From contig NZ_SSNY01000004.1 of assembly GCF_004801285.1 (NCBI RefSeq), positions 248,001 to 312,000 on the forward strand: a stretch of DNA of 64,000 nucleotides, written 5' to 3'. The notes under the pieces are model-generated. The model ran no database searches and was not told where the DNA came from. It worked only from the letters and a program-made list of their open reading frames with translations. The stretch is from Ollibium composti. GTDB lineage: Bacteria; Pseudomonadota; Alphaproteobacteria; Rhizobiales; Rhizobiaceae. A program made the translations under genes and the position numbers. Shown in pieces: positions 16,229-24,976 of this stretch; within the stretch, counting starts at the first letter, position 1; each line of letters begins with the position of its first letter.

Positions 16229-16737
16229 GCGATCGGCTTCCCGCGTGCGATGGCGACGTCTTTGATGAAGGTTGAGATGAGCTGAAGCAGCATCAGGAAA
16301 ATGCCGGCGGTCATGATGACCTTGATCGGCCACAGCGGCGGCGCCCAGGCGGTATAGTTCTTCTGACCGTAGACGATCGCGTAGTTTGTGCTCGAAATGC
16401 CGCCGCCGAGCAGTACGCACAGATAGAAGATGACGAACAGGATGGTGACGGCATCGAGGATGGCCCGCTTGCGTGCCGCGAGCTGGCCGTAGAACAGGTC
16501 CATGCGCACATGCTGGTCGAGTTGCAGAGCGTAGGCGCCGCCGAGAAGGTAATAGGCCGACAGGATGAACTGCGACATCTCCAGCGCCCAGTTTATCGGA
16601 ACGCCGAGCACCAGACGCGAGGCCGTGGAGGCGAGCAGGATCGCGCCCATGGCGAAGAACAGATACATGGCGACGCGGCCGACGCGGTAGTTCAACGCGT
16701 CGACATTTCGGACAAAGAGAACGGCGGCTTTCGGCAC
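16225..16737 (-). CDS. TRAP transporter small permease (DctQ family)
   Basis: This 170-aa membrane protein has four hydrophobic segments (about 20-40, 55-75, 93-113, 135-155). The conserved LEMSQFILSAYYLLGGAYAL and HVRMDLFYGQL regions are diagnostic of DctQ. It is the accessory subunit that joins the binding protein to DctM. The start is GTG 16737 after AGGAAAGACC, and the end overlaps dctM by four bases. It lies 12 bases after the N-formylglutamate amidohydrolase gene, so the two belong to one transcript. Confidence 0.93.
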   Translation of the reverse strand: MPKAAVLFVRNVDALNYRVGRVAMYLFFAMGAILLASTASRLVLGVPINWALEMSQFILSAYYLLGGAYALQLDQHVRMDLFYGQLAARKRAILDAVTILFVIFYLCVLLGGGISSTNYAIVYGQKNYTAWAPPLWPIKVIMTAGIFLMLLQLISTFIKDVAIARGKPIA

Positions 16738-16749
16738 GGTCTTTCCTGT

Positions 16750-17553
16750 CTATCGATGGCTGACGGTTTCGTTGGCGGCTTGCCCGCCGGCGAGACGGAT
16801 CGGAGCAAGCGCCTGCGCCAGCAGGCCCGCCCACTTCGCCTGCTCCGCCCCCGTGGCGATCTCGTCGTTGCGGATCTCGATCATCGCGCAAGGCAGAGCG
16901 CGCGGGCGCGCGTGCGCCTCGAGCGTGAAATAGACCCGGTCGGCCGGCGAATAGGGCTGGTTGACGCCGACCGTCAGGCTGCCCTGCCCCTTCAGGGCAG
17001 CGATCAGCGGCGCGGCGAGGCGCGTGTCGTCATCATGGATGATGCCGATCTGCCAGGGGCGCTGCACCCCCTTGTAGATTGGCGTGAAGGAATGCACCGA
17101 AATCAGCCAGGCCTCGCGTCCGCGCGCCAGCCTGTCTTCCACCACCGCCTCGACGGCATCGTGGAAAGGACGCCAGCAGCGCGCCACGCGCGCCTCGCGC
17201 TCCGCCTCCGACAGCTTCGCATTGCCGGGGATCGCGGTCGTCTCGCTGACCGGCGGTATCAGGTCCGGCGCGTCGAGTGGCCGGTTGCAGTCAAGCACCA
17301 GACGCGAAATGCAGGTCTCCACCAGCGTCGCGTCCAGCGCTTCGGCGAGAAGGCGGGCTACGGGCAGCGCGCCGGGGTCCCAGGCGATGTGGCGCGATAA
17401 CTCCGCCTCGGCCAGGCCCAGCGTGCCGAATTCCGGCGGCAGGAAATTGGAAGCATGGTCGCAGGTGAAGACGAAGCGCCCGGCACCGTGGGGATTCGTC
17501 ACCCGCACGGACTGCGACATCGCATGATCGTCCAGCCGCCCTGTCCTGCCCAT
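16750..17553 (-). CDS. N-formylglutamate amidohydrolase family protein
   Basis: This 267-aa predicted zinc amidohydrolase splits an N-acyl or gamma-amide bond on glutamate. Motifs are FVFTCDHASNFLPPE (the CDHASN metal/catalytic motif), RLVLDCNRP, SVHSFTPIYKGVQRPW and the conserved GVNQPYSPAD. True HutG2 enzymes cleave N-formylglutamate from histidine breakdown, but no hut genes are near. Its first place in an operon with a GS-like ligase suggests release of glutamate from a glutamyl conjugate instead. The ATG at 17553 follows GGGGAGGG; an internal ATG at 17520 is the alternative. Confidence 0.9.
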   Translation of the reverse strand: MGRTGRLDDHAMSQSVRVTNPHGAGRFVFTCDHASNFLPPEFGTLGLAEAELSRHIAWDPGALPVARLLAEALDATLVETCISRLVLDCNRPLDAPDLIPPVSETTAIPGNAKLSEAEREARVARCWRPFHDAVEAVVEDRLARGREAWLISVHSFTPIYKGVQRPWQIGIIHDDDTRLAAPLIAALKGQGSLTVGVNQPYSPADRVYFTLEAHARPRALPCAMIEIRNDEIATGAEQAKWAGLLAQALAPIRLAGGQAANETVSHR

Positions 17554-17572
17554 GTCCCTCCCCTCGACGGCG

Positions 17573-17588
17573 CGTATCTAATGATACG
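17573..17588. promoter_or_regulatory. Inverted repeat, likely RpiR-family operator
   Basis: CGTATC (17573-17578) and GATACG (17583-17588) are perfect inverse arms around TAAT. The site lies 20 bases before the start of the minus-strand catabolic operon and about 100 bases before the RpiR regulator gene. A repressor or activator at this point could control the divergent pair. Confidence 0.55.
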
Positions 17589-17689
17589 TTTTTTCTATGA
17601 TTGCGTCGTCACGGATGATTTCATACAGTTTGTCCGGCTTTGTCAAACGGCTTTTGCGACTTCCTTTCGGGCGGGGAACGGGTGAGGAC

Positions 17690-18511
17690 ATGACAGCAGG
17701 CGTTGCCGAATTGATCGCCGACCGGATCGGCGTCATGCCGGCCGGCGAGCGCCGCGCGGCGCAGACGCTGGTGGCCAATTATCCTGTCGTCGGCCTCAAG
17801 ACAGTCGCCGAGTTTTCGCAGGCGGCGGGGGTCTCCTCGCCCACCATCTTGCGCTTCGTCGCCCGGCTCGGCTTTCACAACTACGCCGAATTCCAGTCGG
17901 CCCTGCAGGATGAACTCGCCGCGCAGTTGCAGTCGCCGGCGGCGCGCCCGCCCGGCCCGGCTCTCGACAGTCCCGTCCGGCCGATGATGGAAGCGGCGAT
18001 CGACAATCTGCGCGAGACCTTCCGCCATTTCTCGCAGGAACAGATGGCCGACATCGTCGAGCGGCTGGCCGATAGCCGCGGCCATATGTTCCTGGTCGGC
18101 GGCCGCTTCACCGACCCGCTCGCCCGCTACATGGCCGCCCATCTCACCATCATCCGGCCGAACGTCTTCCATCTCGCCGGCCAAGAAAGCATGTGGCGGG
18201 ACCGGCTCATCGACATGGGCAAGCGCGACGTACTCTTGATCTTCGACATCCGCCGCTACCAGGACAGCCTCTTGCGCTTCGCCGAGAAGGCGCACCAGCG
18301 CGGCGTGCAGATCGTGCTGTTCACCGACCAGTGGCTGTCACCCATCGCGCGCTTCGCCCGCCACGTCGTCGCCGGGCGCACCGCCGTGCCCTCCCCTTGG
18401 GACTCCTCCGCCTCGCTTTTCGTCGTCGCCGAGACGTTGCTCGCCTCGGTGACACGCCAACTGGAAGCCGAAAGCACCCGCCGGCTGGGCGAGATGGAAA
18501 AACTGCGCTGA
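17690..18511 (+). CDS. MurR/RpiR family transcriptional regulator
   Basis: This 273-aa protein has an N-terminal RpiR-type helix-turn-helix (about 5-75, with LKTVAEFSQAAGVSSPTILR and FVARLGFHNYAEFQ). A SIS-like ligand domain (about 110-260, MFLVGGRFTDPLARYMAAHL) usually senses a phosphosugar or other metabolite. ATG 17690 was chosen after GGTGAGG; the in-frame start 93 bases upstream would add an odd tail. It is transcribed away from the amidohydrolase-TRAP-ligase operon and most likely controls it. Confidence 0.92.
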   Translation: MTAGVAELIADRIGVMPAGERRAAQTLVANYPVVGLKTVAEFSQAAGVSSPTILRFVARLGFHNYAEFQSALQDELAAQLQSPAARPPGPALDSPVRPMMEAAIDNLRETFRHFSQEQMADIVERLADSRGHMFLVGGRFTDPLARYMAAHLTIIRPNVFHLAGQESMWRDRLIDMGKRDVLLIFDIRRYQDSLLRFAEKAHQRGVQIVLFTDQWLSPIARFARHVVAGRTAVPSPWDSSASLFVVAETLLASVTRQLEAESTRRLGEMEKLR

Positions 18512-18540
18512 CCGCTGCCTCCGCTCGGGTGATTTAGCGG

Positions 18541-18586
18541 ATGCCCGACCCTACGCGGATTTGATGCCCAACCTTACGCAGATTTA
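18541..18586 (+). repeat. Two tandem 23-bp direct repeats
   Basis: 18541-18563 and 18564-18586 match in 19 of 23 positions (consensus ATGCCCrACCyTACGCrGAT then TTr). They lie directly head-to-tail, about 130 bases before the RND adaptor gene. The 23-base period puts them on nearly the same helix face. They may be regulator sites for the efflux operon or a small duplication. Confidence 0.6.
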
Positions 18587-18718
18587 ATGTGCGCAAACGT
18601 TGGAGAATTGCCATAAAGGCATAGTATTACGCTGCTCCGTGCCGGGCATGGCGCGTCGTGTCGTCGTCCGGGCGGGAGGAGCCGGTGGACGTTGGTCATA
18701 TCGTCAGCCGGAGTGCCG

Positions 18719-19885
18719 ATGGCTACCTGGAAACAGATCGTCCTTTCTCTGGTGATCCTCGTCGCCGCGGCGTTCGGCTGGGTGCTGTTCTTTCCCGGCG
18801 CGCCGCAGGTGCTCGACCGCCTGGGCATTGAGTGGGCGCATGCCTCGACCCCGAAACCGGGCAGCGACGCCGGCAGCAAGGCGCCTGGCAAGGCGACTGA
18901 AGCTGGCCGGGCGCCGACCATGGTGGTTGCCGCGGCCGCGACGACCGAGACGATCAACGATCGCCTGCAAGCCATCGGCACCGGCCGCGCCAAGGCGACG
19001 GTCACCGTCAATCCCTATTCGTCCGGCCGCATGACCGAGCTTCTCGTCGAATCCGGCGCGCATGTCGAAGCCGGCCAGGTCATCGCCAGGCTCGATTCCG
19101 ACGTCGAGCAGATCGCCCTCGACAAGGCGGTCGCTGCACGCGACGACGCCAAGGCGAAAGTGGATCGCCTGCGCGCGCTGCGCGCCTCCAACGCGGCGAC
19201 GGCCGTACAGCTCAGCGACGCCGAACTCGAACTGCGCAACGATGAACTGTCCGTGCATGATGCGCAGGTCTCCCTCGACCGCCGCTCGGTCGTCTCGCCG
19301 ATCGCCGGCACCGTCGGCATCCTGCCGATCGCCGCCGGCAACTATGTGACCAGCACGTCCGCCATCGCCACGGTGCATGACCGCTCCTCCATCCTGGTCG
19401 ATTTCTGGGTGCCGGAACGTTTCGCCGCCGCTGTCCGGATCGGCGCCGAACTGACCGCAACCTCGCTTGCCAGCCCCAAGGACGTGTTCAAGGGCACGGT
19501 GAGCGCCATCGACAACCACATCGACGAGAAAAGCCGCACGCTGTGGGTGCAGGCGACCATCGCCAATCCTGCCGATTCGCTGCGCGCCGGCATGGCTTTC
19601 CAGGTCGGCATGAAATTCCCCGGCGACACCTATCCGGCCGTCAGTCCGCTGGCCATCCAATGGGGCGCCGACGGCGCCTTCATCTGGGTCGTCAAGGACG
19701 GCAAGGCGCAAAACGTGCCGGTGCGCATCATCCAGCGAAATAGCCAGACGGTGCTGGTCGACGCGCCCGTGGCCGTCGGCGAGATGGTGGTGACGGAAGG
19801 CGTGCAGAGCGTGCGCCAGGGCGGCGCGGTGCGCATCGCCGACGAAGACGACGCCGAACAGGCCACCATAGCGGCCGGCTCGTGA
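18719..19885 (+). CDS. RND efflux periplasmic adaptor (membrane fusion protein)
   Basis: This 388-aa adaptor links an inner-membrane RND pump to an outer-membrane channel. An N-terminal membrane anchor (TWKQIVLSLVILVAAAFGWV) is followed by a lipoyl half-motif (VTVNPYSSGRMTELLVESGA), an alpha-hairpin (about 115-165, VAARDDAKAKVDRLRALRAS), the second lipoyl half (SPIAGTVGILPIAAGNYV) and beta-barrel domains. ATG 18719 follows CCGGAG. The permease gene begins 25 bases after its stop. No outer-membrane TolC-type gene adjoins, so a channel encoded elsewhere must be used. Confidence 0.95.
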   Translation: MATWKQIVLSLVILVAAAFGWVLFFPGAPQVLDRLGIEWAHASTPKPGSDAGSKAPGKATEAGRAPTMVVAAAATTETINDRLQAIGTGRAKATVTVNPYSSGRMTELLVESGAHVEAGQVIARLDSDVEQIALDKAVAARDDAKAKVDRLRALRASNAATAVQLSDAELELRNDELSVHDAQVSLDRRSVVSPIAGTVGILPIAAGNYVTSTSAIATVHDRSSILVDFWVPERFAAAVRIGAELTATSLASPKDVFKGTVSAIDNHIDEKSRTLWVQATIANPADSLRAGMAFQVGMKFPGDTYPAVSPLAIQWGADGAFIWVVKDGKAQNVPVRIIQRNSQTVLVDAPVAVGEMVVTEGVQSVRQGGAVRIADEDDAEQATIAAGS

Positions 19886-19910
19886 CCCGGCGCGTGACAA
19901 GGATCGGCCG

Positions 19911-22900
19911 ATGAGCGAAGCCGCCCCCAGGAGCAGCGAGACGGGCTTTACCGCGCTGTTCATCCGTCGGCCGGTGCTGGCCTTCGTCCTCAACACGCTG
20001 ATCGCGGTGGCGGGCCTCGCCGCCTTCTACGGCGTCGAGATCCGCGAACTGCCGGACGTCGACCGCGCCGTCGTCACCGTCAACACGACATTCACCGGCG
20101 CTGCGGCCGAAACCGTCGATCGGGAGTTGACCAAGACCATCGAGGGCGCGGTGGCCCGTGTCTCCGGCGTCAAGTCGATCTCCTCCACCTCATCCTTCGG
20201 CTCCAGCCGCGTCACCATCGAATTCAACGACGGCGTCGATTTGAACGTCGCCGCCTCGGACGTGCGCGATGCCGTCGGCCGCGTCGCCAACCAGATTCCG
20301 GAGGAAGCCGATCCGCCCCGCATCATCAAGGCGGACGCCAATTCCGACGCCGTGATGCGGCTGGCCGTGACCTCCGACAAATTGTCCGTCGAGGACATGA
20401 CCGTCATCGTCGAGGACCGCGTCGAGGATGCGCTGGCCGCCGTGCCCGGCGTCGCCGACGTGCAGGTCTACGGCGACCGCGACAAGATTTTCCGCATCGA
20501 CGTCAACCAGGCGAAGCTCGCCGCCCTCGGCTACACGGTGGCCGACCTGCGCAAAGCGCTGGCCTCCGTCGCCTTCGACACGCCGGCAGGTTCCATCACC
20601 ACCACCGACCAGAACCTTGTCGTGCGCACCACCGCCGACGTCACCACGCCCGAGCAGTTCGCCGCCATCGTCATCGGCGGCACGACCCACATCGGCGACG
20701 TCGCCACCGTCACCATGGGGCCAGATATCGGCCAGTCGACGCTGCGCTCCGACGGCAAGACGGGCATCGGCATCGGCATCGTGCGCGCCGCCGAGTCCAA
20801 CACGCTCGACATTTCCGACGGCGTGAAGGCGGCGGTCGCCAAGATCCAGGAGAACCTGCCCAAGGGCATGACGATCAAGGTGACGTCCGACGACGCGGTC
20901 TTCGTCAACGGCGCCGTGCACGAGGTTGAGATCGCCCTTGGCCTGTCTGTGTCTATCGTGCTGATCGTCATCTTCGTCTTCCTGCTCGACTGGCGCGCCA
21001 CGCTGATCCCGGCCTTTTCCATGCCGGTCGCCATGATCGGCACCATCGCGGCGATCTATCTCGCCGGCTTCTCCATCAACATCCTCACCCTTCTGGCCCT
21101 GGTGCTGGCGACCGGCCTCGTCGTCGACGACGCCATCGTCGTGCTGGAAAACATCGTGCGCCGCCGGAACGAGGGCATGGGACCCCGCGCCGCCGCCGTG
21201 CTCGGCGCCGAGGAAGTGTTCTTCGCCGTCATCGCCACCACCGCCACGCTTGTCGCCGTCTTCGTGCCGATCTCCTTCCTGCCCGGCCAGACCGGCGGCC
21301 TGTTCCGCGAGTTCGGCTTCGTGCTCGCCATGGCGGTGCTGCTCTCCTGCGTCGTGGCGCTGACGTTGTGTCCGATGCTCGCCTCACGCATGCTGACGGA
21401 AGCCTCGCTGCATCACGAGGGGAACAACGGCATCGGCGGCCGCATCGGCGGCGCCCTCATGACCGTCTATCGCCGCTGCCTGCACGTCTGCCTCGACGCG
21501 CCGGTCATCGTGCTTCTGGTGGCCGTGTTGTTCGCCGGCGCCGCCTTCGCCATGTTCGGCACCATCCGCCAGGAACTGACGCCGACCGAGGACCGCTCGG
21601 CCGTGCTGCTGCGCTTCAGCGCGCCGCAAGGCGTCAGCCTCGACTTCACCACGTCTCAGATGCGCAAGCTGGAGGAACTGATCCAGCCGCTGCGCGATTC
21701 CGGCGAGATCGTCTCCACCTTCGAGAGTGCCGGTTACAACAACCAGTACAATTCGGGCTTCATGGTGATGACGCTGGCGCCGTGGGACGAGCGTACCCGC
21801 AGCCAGCAGCAGATCATGGCCGAGATCACCGAACTGGCCAAGCAGGTGCCGGCAGCCCGCATCTTCCCTGTCCAGCCGAACAGCCTCGGCATCCGCGGCG
21901 CCGGCAACGGCCTGCAGTTCGCGCTGGTCGGCAACGATCGCAAGGCTTTGTCCGAAGCGGCAGGCAAGATCATCGACACCATGCAGGCCGATCCACGCTT
22001 CCAGCAGCCGCGCCTGTCGATCGACCCGACCCAGCCGCAACTCGCCGTGGCGATCGACCGCGCGCGCGCCTCCGATCTCGGCATCGATATCACCGGCCTC
22101 GCCGACACCATGCAGGCGATGCTCGACGGCAACGACATCGGCGACGTCTACATCGCCGACCGCAGCTACGGCGTGAAACTCGTCTCCACCACCAATCCGA
22201 TCAACGACCCGACCGACCTGGAAAACATCTTCCTCAAGACGGCCGACGGCCGTTACGTGCCGATGTCGACCATCGCCACGCTGGAGGAGCGGGCCGTGCC
22301 ACCGTCGCTGACGCGCGAACAGCAGCAGCCGTCCGTCGCCATCACCTCCAATCTGCGCAGCGACTTCGCCCTCGGCGACGCGCTGAAGGCGGCCGAAAGC
22401 ATCGCCACGCCGCTGCTGCCGCCGGGTTCCCGCATCGTGCCGCTGGCCGAGGCGGCGACGCTCGGCGAAACCAATTCCGGCATGGTCACCATCTTCGGCT
22501 TCGCGCTGGTCATCATCCTCCTGGTGCTGGCGGCCCAGTTCGAAAGTTTCGTCTCGGCCGTCATCATCATGGCGACGGTGCCGCTCGGCCTCGCCTGCGC
22601 CATCTTCGCGCTCATCCTCACCGGCACCAGCCTGAACGCCTATTCCCAGATCGGCCTGGTGCTCCTGGTCGGCGTGATGGCCAAGAACGGCATCCTGATC
22701 GTCGAATTCGCCAACCAGCTGCGCGACCGCGGCCTCGGCGTGCGCGAAGCGATCGAACAGGCCGCCAACATCCGCCTTCGCCCGGTGATGATGACGATGA
22801 TCTGTACCGTGCTCGGCGGCGTGCCGCTGGTGCTGGCAAGCGGCGCCGGCGCGGAAGCGCGCGTCGCGCTCGGCTGGGTGATCGTCGGCGGCCTTGGGTT

Positions 22901-23042
22901 GGCCACAGTCTCGACGCTGTTCCTGACCCCGGTCGCCTACCTGCTGCTCGGCCGCTTCGTCACGCCGAAGAGCCACGAGCAGGCCCGCCTCAAGCGCGAA
23001 CTGGAGGAAGCCGCCTACGCCAACGTCGAGCCGGCTGAGTAG
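19911..23042 (+). CDS. RND family efflux permease (multidrug-type)
   Basis: This 1043-aa pump uses the proton gradient to expel drugs or other toxic compounds. The typical layout is visible: TM1 (RPVLAFVLNTLIAVAGL), a large periplasmic loop, TM2-TM6 with the proton-relay motif ATGLVVDDAIVVLENIVRR in TM4, a second loop, and TM8-TM12 with LVGVMAKNGILIVEFANQLR. The presence of the TM4 Asp pair and absence of CusA-type metal methionines favour the HAE1 drug class. It forms an operon with the adaptor. A small stable hairpin follows (23055-23076). Confidence 0.96.
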   Translation: MSEAAPRSSETGFTALFIRRPVLAFVLNTLIAVAGLAAFYGVEIRELPDVDRAVVTVNTTFTGAAAETVDRELTKTIEGAVARVSGVKSISSTSSFGSSRVTIEFNDGVDLNVAASDVRDAVGRVANQIPEEADPPRIIKADANSDAVMRLAVTSDKLSVEDMTVIVEDRVEDALAAVPGVADVQVYGDRDKIFRIDVNQAKLAALGYTVADLRKALASVAFDTPAGSITTTDQNLVVRTTADVTTPEQFAAIVIGGTTHIGDVATVTMGPDIGQSTLRSDGKTGIGIGIVRAAESNTLDISDGVKAAVAKIQENLPKGMTIKVTSDDAVFVNGAVHEVEIALGLSVSIVLIVIFVFLLDWRATLIPAFSMPVAMIGTIAAIYLAGFSINILTLLALVLATGLVVDDAIVVLENIVRRRNEGMGPRAAAVLGAEEVFFAVIATTATLVAVFVPISFLPGQTGGLFREFGFVLAMAVLLSCVVALTLCPMLASRMLTEASLHHEGNNGIGGRIGGALMTVYRRCLHVCLDAPVIVLLVAVLFAGAAFAMFGTIRQELTPTEDRSAVLLRFSAPQGVSLDFTTSQMRKLEELIQPLRDSGEIVSTFESAGYNNQYNSGFMVMTLAPWDERTRSQQQIMAEITELAKQVPAARIFPVQPNSLGIRGAGNGLQFALVGNDRKALSEAAGKIIDTMQADPRFQQPRLSIDPTQPQLAVAIDRARASDLGIDITGLADTMQAMLDGNDIGDVYIADRSYGVKLVSTTNPINDPTDLENIFLKTADGRYVPMSTIATLEERAVPPSLTREQQQPSVAITSNLRSDFALGDALKAAESIATPLLPPGSRIVPLAEAATLGETNSGMVTIFGFALVIILLVLAAQFESFVSAVIIMATVPLGLACAIFALILTGTSLNAYSQIGLVLLVGVMAKNGILIVEFANQLRDRGLGVREAIEQAANIRLRPVMMTMICTVLGGVPLVLASGAGAEARVALGWVIVGGLGLATVSTLFLTPVAYLLLGRFVTPKSHEQARLKRELEEAAYANVEPAE

Positions 23043-23054
23043 CGCCGACGTTTA

Positions 23055-23076
23055 CCCTCCCTCTCGATAGGGAGGG
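23055..23076. terminator. Hairpin after the RND operon
   Basis: CCCTCCCT (23055-23062) pairs with AGGGAGGG (23069-23076) around CTCGAT, 12 bases after the pump stop codon. No U-run follows, so it may be a transcript-end stabiliser rather than an intrinsic terminator. Confidence 0.4.
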
Positions 23077-23164
23077 AACGCCATTCGCGGATGACATTGC
23101 CCGCCCCACGCTCTATCTGTGCGCCCGAGCCGGCGCCGCTGCCGCGCATCCAACCGGAGGCCGC

Positions 23165-23650
23165 ATGTCCGCAACCACCATTCCGCTCGAAACGTTGCTC
23201 GCCAATGCCGGCAAGGAAGTCGGCCTCTCGCCGTGGCGTGTCGTCACCCAGACGATGATCGACCAGTTCGCCGACGCCACCGACGACCATCAGTTCATCC
23301 ATTGCGACCCGGCGCGCGCCGCCGCCGAGACACCCTACGGCGGCACCATTGCGCACGGCTTCCTCACGCTGTCGCTGTTGTCGGCCATGACCTTCGAGAC
23401 GCTGCCGCAGCTCGAAAAATCGAAGATGGGCGTCAACCACGGCTTCGACGAGATCCGCTTCCTTGCCCCGGTCAAGACCGGCGCGCGCATCCGCGCCCGC
23501 TTCGTGTTGGCCGACGTCAAGGCCCGCCCTTCCGGTTGGGTGCAGATGACGCACGACGTGACGATCGAGATCGAAGGCTCGAAGAAACCGGCATTGACGG
23601 CGCGCTGGCTGACGCTGGCCTTCGTGGAGCCGGAACCGGACGGCGCCTGA
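23165..23650 (+). CDS. MaoC family dehydratase ((R)-enoyl-CoA hydratase/NodN-like)
   Basis: This 161-aa hot-dog fold protein hydrates enoyl-CoA or a similar thioester. The hydratase-2 catalytic motif is clear: FADATDDHQFIHCDPARA with the Asp and His, then TIAHGFLTLSLLSAM (the GGTIAHGF region). The length and MGVNHGFDEIRFLAPVKTG match the NodN/MaoC short group seen throughout rhizobia. It precedes a TetR gene by 109 bases and could be regulated with it. The physiological substrate is unknown. Confidence 0.93.
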   Translation: MSATTIPLETLLANAGKEVGLSPWRVVTQTMIDQFADATDDHQFIHCDPARAAAETPYGGTIAHGFLTLSLLSAMTFETLPQLEKSKMGVNHGFDEIRFLAPVKTGARIRARFVLADVKARPSGWVQMTHDVTIEIEGSKKPALTARWLTLAFVEPEPDGA

Positions 23651-23759
23651 CCGCAAAAGCCTTCCCCTCGCCGGCTGCCACCTGCCGCTGCGTGATCTTG
23701 CCGCATGCCGTACGGCGTATATAGTCGCCGGGACGAACCCGAGAAAGGCAGGCAGGATC

Positions 23760-24422
23760 GTGTCCCTGACGGTGCAGAAGCGCCGCGAAAAGCACAAGGC
23801 GGAGCAGCGCGCCGAACTGGTGGCGGCTGCGCGCGAACTGGTTCAGCAGGAAGGCTATGAGGGCCTGACCATCCGCAAGCTGGCAAAGCGCGTCGGCTAC
23901 GCGCCGATGTCGGTCTATTCCTATTTCGCCGACAAGCAGGACATCCTGCTCGCTCTTGCGGAGGACGCGTTCGCCACGCTGGCCCGGCGCATCGAGGAGC
24001 AGCCGGCGGACGATCCGCTGGACGCGCTGCGTGTCGTCATGACCGAATACGCGGCTTTCGGCCTCGGCAATCCCAACGAATACCGCACCGTCTTCATGAC
24101 CGAGAAGACGAGGGCCCCCGAAGGCAAGACCTTCGCCGAGATGGAGGCCGACAACCCCGCCATGAAGGCATTGATCGGCCGCGTCGAGGCCTGCATCGCC
24201 GCCGGCAAGCTCAAGGGCGACGCCGAGGCCATCGCCAACATGCTGTGGGCGGTTGGACACGGGACCATCTCGCTGCTGATCACCTTCCCCTTCCACCCGT
24301 TCGGCGACCCGCAGGCCTTCGTGAAGCGCATGTGCGACTTCGCCCTCGCCGGCCTCTCCACGCAGGACGTGGCGCCGCTGGGCGGCGAACGGACAAGCTG
24401 CCGCACCGTTTCGGAAAAGTAG
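23760..24422 (+). CDS. TetR/AcrR family transcriptional regulator
   Basis: This 220-aa protein has a TetR helix-turn-helix at about 15-65: RAELVAAARELVQQEGYEGL then TIRKLAKRVGYAPMSVYSYF. The C-terminal ligand domain includes a TetR_C_13-like WAVGHGTISLLITFP. GTG 23760 follows GGCAGG. Its own upstream region has a CCGTACGG palindrome; paired CGTACnnGTACG operators lie 150-200 bases after the gene before the next ORF. It is therefore a candidate to regulate the small secreted protein encoded downstream. Confidence 0.92.
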   Translation: MSLTVQKRREKHKAEQRAELVAAARELVQQEGYEGLTIRKLAKRVGYAPMSVYSYFADKQDILLALAEDAFATLARRIEEQPADDPLDALRVVMTEYAAFGLGNPNEYRTVFMTEKTRAPEGKTFAEMEADNPAMKALIGRVEACIAAGKLKGDAEAIANMLWAVGHGTISLLITFPFHPFGDPQAFVKRMCDFALAGLSTQDVAPLGGERTSCRTVSEK

Positions 24423-24554
24423 CCGCGATCTTTTTCATCCGAGCTTGGGCTTCTTCGGGTGCTGGGCGCACAGGCAGCCTCGACATGCGCTTCGCCCGGA
24501 TGCGCAGGGCCGGAACGAGGACGTTCGCATCCGGTCGCTCGCATCTTAAATTTT

Positions 24555-24630
24555 TTCGTACACGTACGAAATCTTGCTTGAAACCCGCACCGGCTGAGCG
24601 TACATGTTTTCAATCTCGTACATGTACGAA
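24555..24630 (+). promoter_or_regulatory. Promoter flanked by two palindromic operators
   Basis: TTCGTACACGTACGAA (24555-24570) and CTCGTACATGTACGAA (24615-24630) share the same half-site TCGTAC. Their centres are 60 bases apart. Between them lies a plausible promoter, TTGAAA (24578-24583), 17 bases, TACATG (24601-24606), so the second operator covers the expected start site. This layout fits repression of the small secreted protein gene, with the adjacent TetR protein as the obvious candidate. Confidence 0.65.
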
Positions 24631-24653
24631 GAAATTCAACCCGGAGACAGATC

Positions 24654-24902
24654 ATGAAAAAGACCGCATTCGCTCTCGCCGCGCTGATCGCCCTGCCGGG
24701 CGCCGCCTTCGCCGGCAACAATGCCGTCAGGACCCAGGCTCCAGTTCCCGCCGCCTGCGCGACGGCTGCCGTGCGCGCCAATCTCGATTGCAGCGCCACC
24801 GGTTCCGTCGAAAAGGCGCGCCCGGTTACCGACAATACCGCCACCGGCGGCAAGAAGCTCGGCATCGACCTCAACCCGTGGAGCATCTCCAACGGCATGT
24901 GA
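24654..24902 (+). CDS. Small secreted protein of unknown function
   Basis: This 82-aa protein has a clear signal peptide (MKKTAFALAALIALPGAAFA, cleavage after about residue 20). The mature region of about 60 residues has two cysteines (PAACATAAV and ANLDCSAT) that could form a disulfide, and ends in a polar segment (GIDLNPWSISNGM). No family is recognised. GGAGAC precedes the ATG. Two operators around its promoter and a strong terminator after it show it is a separately controlled single-gene unit. Confidence 0.8.
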   Translation: MKKTAFALAALIALPGAAFAGNNAVRTQAPVPAACATAAVRANLDCSATGSVEKARPVTDNTATGGKKLGIDLNPWSISNGM

Positions 24903-24943
24903 GCCGATGTCCAGCCGGAAAACTTCGACCTCGGGAACAGCAA

Positions 24944-24976
24944 GGGCGGCCGGCAAAAACCGGCCGCTCTTTTTTA
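24944..24976 (+). terminator. Intrinsic terminator
   Basis: GCGGCCGG (24946-24953) pairs with CCGGCCGC (24960-24967) around CAAAAA and is followed by TCTTTTTT. It ends the small secreted protein transcript. Confidence 0.93.

Noticed and set aside
14825..16285. 486-codon plus-strand frame opposite dctM
   Set aside because: It is a charged shadow frame; dctM on the minus strand has the full transporter signature.
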